Assembly (NCBI GenBank): GCA_002291925.1
Contig: DBAY01000073.1
Location: 1-18,145 of the forward strand
Origin: Alphaproteobacteria bacterium UBA998
GTDB lineage: Bacteria > Pseudomonadota > Alphaproteobacteria > Rickettsiales > UBA998
DNA: 18,145 nt
Reading direction: 5' to 3'
Shown here in pieces: positions 13,062 through 18,145 of the stretch; positions within the stretch are counted from its first letter, which is position 1, and every line of letters begins with the position of its first letter. The notes beneath the pieces are model-generated. The model ran no database searches. It was not told the origin of the DNA and worked only from the letters and a program-made list of their open reading frames with translations. Made by a program: the position numbers and the translations under genes.

Positions 13062-14651
13062 ATGACCTTTTCGATCACTGATTCCCTTGTCCGGCATGCG
13101 TTTCCATTGCTAGGCCAGCGATTGCTGGAGCTGGCGGGATGGCGCAGAAAAGCCATCCTCTTCACCTTTGGAATCCTGCTCACGCTGGCCTTGCCGCCGT
13201 TCTTTCTCTGGCCGCTGGTGGGTGTCTCGCTACCGGCATTAATCTTTCTGGTGATGCATGCGCCCTCGGGCCGGCAGCGGTTTCTCACCGGCTGGTGGTT
13301 TGGCTTCGGCCATTTCACGACGGGGTTTTACTGGGTCGCCCATGCCTTGCTGATGGACCCCGAAAAATTCGGCTGGCTGGTGCCCGTCGCCGTGTTCGGC
13401 ATCGGTGCGGCGGGGGCCCTGTATACGGGCCTGGTCGGCTGGGCCGCCGGGGTGCTGAAGCATCACGACCGGTTCAGCTGGATCATCGGGTTCGCCACGC
13501 TGTGGACGTTGGGGGAAGGCCTGCGCAGCGTCTTGCTGACCGGATTTCCGTGGAACCTGCTGGGCTATGTGTTCAATGCCAGCGAGACCTCGCTGCAGGC
13601 CGCCTCGCTTCTGGGGGTCTATGGCTTGAGCTGGCTGACGGGTTTCCTTGGGAGCCTTCCTGTCTTGTTTTCAATCGCTCCCAAGGAGAGGGGAACTAAG
13701 GATTTCATTTTCGTCTTGTGCTGCATTGGTGCCTTTTGTCTGTTGCTGGGCTGGGGCGCGCAGCGGCTGGCGCAGCATCCGACGGAGTATGTGCCAGGCG
13801 TAAAGCTGCGGCTCGTGCAGGCCTCGATCGATCAATACCGCAAGAACCGGCCTGAGGAACGGCTGGCCATTGTGCGCGATCAGATCAACATGACCCTCTC
13901 CGCCGGGCATGAATCGGTGACGCACATCATCTGGCCTGAGACGGCCATGCTTTTTGCATTCAACAGTGAAGACCGGTGGGCGCGCGAACTGGGTTCGCTG
14001 GTGCCGCCGGGCGGGGTGATGCTGACCGGCGTGGTGCGTCGTGAGCTTTCGGAAGACAACCAGACCTTGCTGCGCATCTTCAACAGCCTCAGCGTCCTGA
14101 ATGAGCAGGGAAAGATACTCTACCATTACGATAAGAGGAAGTTAGTGCCGTTTGGCGAGTATGTCCCGTTAAGGGATATCCTTCCTCTATCCAAAGTTGT
14201 GCCGGGAAATATTGACTTTACCCCGGCCGCTTCCGTGAACGCCTATACCCCTGAGCACGGGCCCGCGTTCCTGCCACTCATTTGTTATGAATCGATTTTT
14301 CCCTCCCTTTCCCAGGGGGCCTGGCCCGCGGCCTTGCTGAATATCGCCAATGATGACTGGTTTGGCATCAGCACCGAGCCCTACCAGCATTTCGAAATGA
14401 GCCGCATGCGTGCGGTTGAGCAGGGGGTTCCGCTGGTGCGTGCCGCCAACAGCGGCATCAGCGCCGTGGTGGATGGCTATGGCCGGGTCGTTGCGATGCT
14501 GGGCGCCCATGAAATGGGTGTGCTCGATGCGCCCTTGCCAAAAGCGAACGAACAACCGGGATTATATGCCTCACATGGTTCTTTAGTGACAGTGTTGATG
14601 CTGTTGTTTTTCTTCAGTCTGCTGGTTATTCGCGCGCCAAAGCGCCAGTAG
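13062..14651 (+). CDS. lnt: Apolipoprotein N-acyltransferase
   Basis: Lnt adds the third acyl chain to the N-terminal cysteine of lipoproteins at the inner membrane. With ATG 13062 it has 529 residues. Several membrane helices fill about 30-235, including the family segments LALPPFFLWPL, TGFYWVAHAL and LTGFPWNLLGY. The periplasmic nitrilase domain follows from about 248, with the catalytic triad in place: Glu293 (WPETAM), Lys358 (YDKRKLVPFGEYVP) and Cys408 (LICYESIFP). A last helix closes the C-terminus (about 505-523). An in-frame ATG at 13017 would add 15 residues including two cysteines; neither start has a good ribosome site. The 3' third is richer in A/T than the upstream genes. It closes the miaB-to-lnt series. 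Confidence 0.96.
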   Translation: MTFSITDSLVRHAFPLLGQRLLELAGWRRKAILFTFGILLTLALPPFFLWPLVGVSLPALIFLVMHAPSGRQRFLTGWWFGFGHFTTGFYWVAHALLMDPEKFGWLVPVAVFGIGAAGALYTGLVGWAAGVLKHHDRFSWIIGFATLWTLGEGLRSVLLTGFPWNLLGYVFNASETSLQAASLLGVYGLSWLTGFLGSLPVLFSIAPKERGTKDFIFVLCCIGAFCLLLGWGAQRLAQHPTEYVPGVKLRLVQASIDQYRKNRPEERLAIVRDQINMTLSAGHESVTHIIWPETAMLFAFNSEDRWARELGSLVPPGGVMLTGVVRRELSEDNQTLLRIFNSLSVLNEQGKILYHYDKRKLVPFGEYVPLRDILPLSKVVPGNIDFTPAASVNAYTPEHGPAFLPLICYESIFPSLSQGAWPAALLNIANDDWFGISTEPYQHFEMSRMRAVEQGVPLVRAANSGISAVVDGYGRVVAMLGAHEMGVLDAPLPKANEQPGLYASHGSLVTVLMLLFFFSLLVIRAPKRQ

Positions 14652-14760
14652 GGATCACGCCCGTCAGAAATTCTAAATCTTTTCTAAACATCGGCAGGGG
14701 GAAAAGTTAAATCGCCATGTTTTTGTCCATAAAACACGTGACAAGTTCCCTCGCGTATAC

Positions 14761-14809
14761 TAAATTGTATTAATAGGTTGCAATTTATGATTGCATAGGT
14801 AACTATAAT
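14761..14809 (+). promoter_or_regulatory. Promoter region and palindromic operator candidate before the XRE gene
   Basis: In the AT-rich gap after lnt, a perfect -10 hexamer TATAAT lies at 14804-14809. Directly upstream is the perfect palindrome TGCAAT-TTATG-ATTGCA (14779-14795), which covers the expected -35 position. A second inverted pair, TAAATTG (14761-14767) and CAATTTA (14781-14787), is nested with it. No good -35 box is present at 17 bp; TTGCAA lies 20 bp upstream. The arrangement fits a repressor site, plausibly autoregulation by the XRE protein. That is inference. Confidence 0.4.
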
Positions 14810-14868
14810 TTCTTGTCATCCAGCGATTGCCCGGCTGGTAGCGCAGAGATCTGACTAAAGGGTATGAA

Positions 14869-15297
14869 ATGCCTCATCCAGTTGATATTTATGTAGGAAA
14901 GCGCCTTCGCATGCGTCGCACCATGCTAGGGATGAGCCAGGAGTCGCTGGGCCGTGCCATTGGCGTGACCTTCCAGCAGATCCAGAAATATGAGCGCGGC
15001 GTCAATCGCATGGGCTCCAGCCGCCTCTTCGATTTCGCGCGCATCCTGAGTGTGCCGGTCGCGTTTTTCTTTGAGGGCTATGAGGAATCGCAGGAGGAGC
15101 ACGGCACGGCCGCTTCGGCGCCGGTGTCCGCCTATGGCGGCATGGCGGATGGCGCGGAGCAGGATTTCGAGCATGAGCGCCTCACCAGCCGCGAGACGCT
15201 GGAACTGATGCGTGCCTATCATCGCATTTCCGATGGCAAAACGCGCAAGCGCATCGCCGAGCTGATCAAAACCATGGCAGGCGAGCGCGTGGGTTGA
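14869..15297 (+). CDS. XRE-family helix-turn-helix transcriptional regulator
   Basis: This 142-residue protein has an N-terminal Cro/C1-type HTH (about 8-65): VGKRLRMRRTMLGMSQESLG, IGVTFQQIQKYERGVNRM and FDFARILSVPVAFFF are textbook for the family. A variable Ala/Glu-rich linker follows, then a C-terminal helical segment (about 105-138; SRETLELMRAYHRISDGKTR). This domain layout, and the position between lnt and metK, is common in alphaproteobacteria. AAAGG sits 7 bases before ATG 14869. Its likely targets are its own promoter, which holds a palindrome, and perhaps neighbouring metK; neither is proven. Confidence 0.93.
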   Translation: MPHPVDIYVGKRLRMRRTMLGMSQESLGRAIGVTFQQIQKYERGVNRMGSSRLFDFARILSVPVAFFFEGYEESQEEHGTAASAPVSAYGGMADGAEQDFEHERLTSRETLELMRAYHRISDGKTRKRIAELIKTMAGERVG

Positions 15298-15323
15298 CAC
15301 CCCGCCCCTTGCAATAATCCCGC

Positions 15324-15351
15324 TTGACGTCTCCCGCGTATCCCTTACATA
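15324..15351 (+). promoter_or_regulatory. Predicted sigma70-type promoter of metK
   Basis: TTGACG at 15324-15329 and TACATA at 15346-15351 are separated by 16 bases, close to the TTGACA/TATAAT consensus. Transcription would start near 15358-15360, placing the riboswitch-like structure at the very 5' end of the leader, as expected for that class. Confidence 0.45.
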
Positions 15352-15363
15352 AGAGACACATAA

Positions 15364-15420
15364 ATGTGGGGATTTGCAGAGCTTGCCGCCACGTCCGCCT
15401 CGGGCAACAGGTCTAAGCGC
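15364..15420 (+). ncRNA. SAM-II-like (SAM_alpha) riboswitch candidate in the metK leader
   Basis: SAM-II riboswitches of alphaproteobacteria have a short P1 stem, a loop with GAUUUG and GCUUGC, and a downstream strand that folds back into the loop as a pseudoknot. Here P1 is ATGTGG (15364-15369) with CCACGT (15389-15394), one G-U pair included. The loop reads GGATTTGCAGAGCTTGCCG, containing GATTTG and GCTTGC at the expected places. GGCAA (15403-15407) can pair with loop TTGCC (15383-15387), and CTAAG (15413-15417) sits where SAM-II has GCUAAA. The match to the loop and P1 is strong by recall; the 3' part is longer and less typical, so this may be a variant. It lies about 50 bases before the metK ribosome site, and SAM is the product of MetK, which supports feedback control. 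Confidence 0.5.
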
Positions 15421-15470
15421 CGCTGAGAGTTTCAGCCTGCACCGCCCCGCGCAACGCGAAGGAGTCTGTC

Positions 15471-16670
15471 GTGATCCAGGCACAGGGGCAGGGGCGCCGC
15501 CACTATATTTTCACCAGCGAGTCCGTTTCGGAAGGCCACCCCGACAAGGTGTGCGACCAGATTTCCGATCGCATCGTCGACGCAATGCTGGCTGATCACC
15601 CGGAGGCCCGCGTGGCCGTGGAGACGCTGGCCACCACCAACCATGTCACTGTGGCAGGCGAAGTGCGCGGCGCGGAGCATATCATCCGCGATCAGGTCGA
15701 TGACCTGGTGCGCGATACGGTGAAGCGCATTGGCTACACGCAGGAAGGCTTCGATTTCGAGAAGTTGGAGGTGGTCAATCTCATCCACGCCCAATCGCCG
15801 GACATTGCGCAAGGGGTGGATAGCGGCGCGAACAAGGACGAGGGCGCGGGTGATCAGGGCATCATGTTCGGCTTCGCGTGCGACGAAACGCCGGAGCTGA
15901 TGCCGGCCCCCATCGGCTATGCCAACGATATTCTCAAACGCCTTTCCGCAGGCCGCCACGCAGGCAAATACCCGCAGCTCGGTCCGGACGCCAAAAGCCA
16001 GGTGAGCCTTGTCTATGAGAACGGCTCGCCGGTGCGCGCCCATTCGGTAGTGGTCTCCACCCAGCACCGCGAAGGCGTCAGCCAGGAGGAGATCCGCGAA
16101 CTGGTGCGCGCCGAAGTGCTCGCCGTACTGCCGGAGGGCTGGATGTGCGAGGAAAAGGATTTCTACGTCAACCCGACCGGCAAGTTCGTCATCGGCGGCC
16201 CGGACGGCGACACCGGCCTTACCGGCCGCAAGATCATCGTGGACACGTATGGCGGCGCGGCCCCGCATGGCGGCGGCGCCTTCTCGGGCAAGGATCCAAC
16301 GAAGGTCGACCGCTCCGCCGCCTATGCCGCGCGCTACCTCGCGAAGAACGTGGTGGCCGCGGGCCTCGCACGCCGCTGCACCATCCAGCTTTCCTACGCC
16401 ATCGGCGTGTCGCACCCGATCTCCTTCTACGTCACCACCAACGGTACCGGCGTGGTGGCGACGGAGGAGCTGGAGCGCATCCTGCCGGAGATGATGGACT
16501 TAAGCCCGCGCGGCATCCGCAAGCACCTCAACCTGAACCGCCCCATTTATGCAGCTACGGCGGCGTACGGCCATTTCGGCCGTCAGCCGACGGAGCGCGG
16601 CGAGTTCACGTGGGAAAAGCTGGATCTGGTGGATGCGCTGCGCCGTCATTTCGGCGCCAAGGTGGCATGA
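15471..16670 (+). CDS. metK: S-adenosylmethionine synthetase (methionine adenosyltransferase)
   Basis: MetK makes SAM from methionine and ATP. The 399-residue protein has the three-domain family layout. The key motifs are FTSESVSEGHPDKVCDQ (HPDK at 23-26), GAGDQGIMFG (125-134) and the phosphate-binding loop GGGAFSGKDPTKVDRS (267-282), followed by SYAIGVSHP. The start is GTG at 15471, fixed by AAGGAG (15459-15464) with a 6-base spacer. It is preceded by a leader with a SAM-II-like structure and a small hairpin, GCTGA-GAGTT-TCAGC (15422-15436). Its stop overlaps the trmB start by ATGA. SAM from this enzyme is used by BioB, BioA, MiaB and TrmB, all encoded nearby. Confidence 0.98.
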   Translation: MIQAQGQGRRHYIFTSESVSEGHPDKVCDQISDRIVDAMLADHPEARVAVETLATTNHVTVAGEVRGAEHIIRDQVDDLVRDTVKRIGYTQEGFDFEKLEVVNLIHAQSPDIAQGVDSGANKDEGAGDQGIMFGFACDETPELMPAPIGYANDILKRLSAGRHAGKYPQLGPDAKSQVSLVYENGSPVRAHSVVVSTQHREGVSQEEIRELVRAEVLAVLPEGWMCEEKDFYVNPTGKFVIGGPDGDTGLTGRKIIVDTYGGAAPHGGGAFSGKDPTKVDRSAAYAARYLAKNVVAAGLARRCTIQLSYAIGVSHPISFYVTTNGTGVVATEELERILPEMMDLSPRGIRKHLNLNRPIYAATAAYGHFGRQPTERGEFTWEKLDLVDALRRHFGAKVA

Positions 16671-17398
16671 GCGCGCCCACGCCACGCCATCCCGTCAAGC
16701 GCTCCGACCCCACCATGCTCCGCAGCTTCGGGCGGCGACACGGGCGCGTGCTTCGCGACTGGGAAGAGGAAGTCTTCCGCGAGGTGCTGCCCGGCTGCCG
16801 CCTAAACCTGCCGGAGGGTGAGGCGCCTGTCGATACCACCGCCCTGTTTCCTGACGCGCGCGAGGTGTGGATGGAAATCGGCTTTGGCGGCGGGGAGCAT
16901 CTGGCCGCGCAGGCGGCCAATCATCCAGAGATCGGGTTTCTCGGCTGCGAGCCGTTTGACAAGGGCGTCGCCAAGCTTCTGCGTTCCGTACGAGAGGAGC
17001 AACTCACCAATATCCGCGTGTTCATGGACGATGCGCGGTTGCTGCTGGGCCGATTGCCGGAGGCGTCGCTCGGGCGGGTGTTCATCCTGTTTCCGGACCC
17101 TTGGCCGAAGGCGCGGCATCACAAGCGCCGCCTGGTGCAACCTGCGCTGATTCCGCTGCTGGCCCGCGCCATCCGCCCCGGCGGCGAGTTGCGGCTGGCC
17201 TCGGATCACGCGGATTACGTCACATGGATGCTGGAAGTGATGCAGCAGCAGGATGCGTTCGCGTGGACGGCCAACGGGCCAGAGGATTTCCTCACCCCGC
17301 CCGCTGACTGGGTGCCGACGCGCTATCAGGAGAAAACCGAGGCGCAGGGCCGCCAGCCCACCTTCCTCATGTACCGGCGACAAGGCGCGTCGGGGTGA
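16667..17398 (+). CDS. trmB: tRNA (guanine-N7-)-methyltransferase
   Basis: TrmB makes m7G46 in the variable loop of tRNAs using SAM. The 243-residue protein has the SAM-binding motif EIGFGGGEHL (70-79), LGCEPFDKGVAKLL, and the diagnostic PDPWPKARHHKRRL (143-156). The conserved TRYQEK lies near the C-terminus (218-223). ATG 16667 overlaps the metK TGA (ATGA), with AAGGTGG just upstream as ribosome site. The frame is open back to 16145 inside metK, but that portion is a shadow of metK. Coupled translation with the SAM synthetase gene makes functional sense. The 3' end overlaps the convergent TetR gene by 32 bp. Confidence 0.97.
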   Translation: MSAPTPRHPVKRSDPTMLRSFGRRHGRVLRDWEEEVFREVLPGCRLNLPEGEAPVDTTALFPDAREVWMEIGFGGGEHLAAQAANHPEIGFLGCEPFDKGVAKLLRSVREEQLTNIRVFMDDARLLLGRLPEASLGRVFILFPDPWPKARHHKRRLVQPALIPLLARAIRPGGELRLASDHADYVTWMLEVMQQQDAFAWTANGPEDFLTPPADWVPTRYQEKTEAQGRQPTFLMYRRQGASG

Positions 17399-18005
17399 AA
17401 GGCTCTCCGAACGTCTGATCCAGCACCTGCCGGAAGACCTGCACGCTGATGTCCGGGTTGTTATGCGCCTTGGCGATGAGGATGCCGCCCTGCCATGCCG
17501 CCGCAATCAGCCGTGCCTGCGCCAGGCTGTCGGCGGTGGCGGGGAGTTCGCCTGTGCGGCGCGCCGAATCCAGCGCGGAAGCAAACGCTTCCACATACGT
17601 CCCAATGATCTCTTCCAGCTTGGCGCGCAGCGCCTCGCTCTGGGTGCTGAGCTCCAAGATCATGTTGCCGATGGGGCAGCCGGGGAAATTCTGGCTGTCA
17701 CAGCGATGCTTGCAGTCGGTGGCGTAGGTTTCCAGCATGGCGAGGAAGCGGTTGAAGCGCGCGCGGGGCGGTACATCGGGGGCAAAGGCGGGCTCCAGCA
17801 GGTCGCTGCGCGCGGCCACATGCACCTGCTCCAGCAACGTCAGCGCCACCGATTCCTTGGACGCGAAGAAATGATAGAAGCTGCCCTTGTTGACCCCCGC
17901 CTCGCGGCAGATGGCGTCCACGCCCACGGCTTCGTAGCTGTTGTTCCAGAACAGCTCCAGCGCGGCGGCGAGAATCTTTTCCCGGGCATTCGAAATGCGG
18001 GGCAT
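17367..18005 (-). CDS. TetR/AcrR-family transcriptional regulator
   Basis: This 212-residue protein has an N-terminal TetR HTH (about 6-55): AREKILAAALELFWNNSYEA, then VDAICREAGVNKGSFYHFF with the recognition helix. The C-terminal ligand domain contains CKHRCDSQNFPGCPIGNMIL (98-117), with three cysteines within 13 residues; the GCPIGN piece recurs in a group of TetR regulators of small-molecule or electrophile responses. The ligand is unknown. The start ATG 18005 has no strong ribosome site. TetR regulators usually control themselves and a divergent gene; that gene, if present, lies beyond the right edge. Its 3' end overlaps trmB tail to tail, so it is not part of the metK-trmB unit. Confidence 0.93.
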   Translation of the reverse strand: MPRISNAREKILAAALELFWNNSYEAVGVDAICREAGVNKGSFYHFFASKESVALTLLEQVHVAARSDLLEPAFAPDVPPRARFNRFLAMLETYATDCKHRCDSQNFPGCPIGNMILELSTQSEALRAKLEEIIGTYVEAFASALDSARRTGELPATADSLAQARLIAAAWQGGILIAKAHNNPDISVQVFRQVLDQTFGEPFTPTRLVAGT

Positions 18006-18053
18006 GGGGCAAGGCCGTGGGTTCGTGATTCACTATGACATGGATTGGCTTAA

Positions 18054-18082
18054 TATATTGTTTCCACAGCGGGCCACGTCAA
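18054..18082 (-). promoter_or_regulatory. Predicted promoter of the TetR gene
   Basis: Read on the minus strand, TTGACG (18082-18077) is followed after 17 bases by AATATA (18059-18054), within the AT-rich word AATATATTA. Transcription would begin about 40 bases before the ATG at 18005. The core AATATATT is self-complementary, so it may also serve on the plus strand. The remaining bases to 18145 hold no gene that I can support and presumably form the shared control region of a divergent gene to the right. Confidence 0.35.
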
Positions 18083-18145
18083 CCAGTGATGGGTATATTG
18101 CACGGCGGGAAGGGCTAAAAATGCAGGCATTGTCCCATTAAGATA

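Noticed and set aside
15420..15436. TPP riboswitch (CTGAGAG word in the metK leader)
   Set aside because: The other conserved TPP segments are missing; the word is part of a small hairpin next to the SAM-II-like structure.
16145..16666. Long in-frame extension upstream of trmB inside metK
   Set aside because: Arg/Pro-rich shadow of metK; the ATG at 16667 with AAGGTGG and the ATGA overlap gives the normal TrmB length.
1..18145. tRNA, rRNA, transposase, integrase or phage genes
   Set aside because: I looked for tRNA TTC-box and anticodon-arm patterns and for known mobile-element proteins and saw none that could be supported.

Overview
The window looks like chromosomal DNA of an alphaproteobacterium of moderately high GC. 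Two things point there. The run miaB-phoH-ybeY-corC-lnt-XRE regulator-metK-trmB is an order seen in alphaproteobacteria, and a TauE/SafE permease is coupled to a TIGR02186-type protein, a family described from alphaproteobacteria. I cannot name a genus. The window is mostly housekeeping DNA; the unusual material sits between genes.

Layout. (1) 1-2535: the 3' part of bioB and a complete bioA (biotin synthesis). Between them, on the opposite strand, lies an unrecognised gene whose reading frame is broken near 778-799. (2) 2510-6788, all minus strand, read right to left: TauE/SafE permease, TIGR02186-like exported protein, universal stress protein, CDF metal transporter and PAP2-type membrane phosphatase. 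The first two overlap by ATGA and the third follows 15 bp later, so these three are probably one operon. (3) 6865-8306, minus: a small lipoprotein and tsaB (t6A tRNA modification). (4) 8370-14651, plus: phhA, then miaB, phoH, ybeY, corC and lnt, covering tRNA modification, RNA metabolism, envelope and lipoprotein maturation. (5) 14869-17398, plus: an XRE regulator behind an AT-rich promoter region with a perfect palindrome, then metK behind a leader resembling a SAM-II riboswitch, then trmB overlapping metK by ATGA. (6) 17367-18005, minus: a TetR-family regulator overlapping trmB tail to tail.

Intergenic repeats are the most distinctive feature. An 82-bp element with GTCAT/ATGAC ends occurs twice (7579-7660 and 8664-8745; 70 of 82 positions identical by eye) and brackets tsaB-phhA. 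A double hairpin lies beside the first copy. A 98-bp G/C-tract palindrome lies between miaB and phoH, with smaller relatives at 10233 and about 6799. A heptamer repeat plus inverted copy lies between the usp and CDF genes. These elements also create misleading upstream start codons for miaB and phoH.

Functionally, SAM made by MetK is used by MiaB (a radical-SAM methylthiotransferase), TrmB (a SAM-dependent methyltransferase), BioB and BioA, so a SAM-sensing leader on metK would fit the neighbourhood. I found no tRNA, rRNA, CRISPR array, phage or transposase gene. No clearly new multi-gene system can be proved from this sequence alone. The best candidates for new biology are the metK leader, the broken gene inside the bio locus, the TauE-TIGR02186-Usp-CDF cluster and the repeat families.
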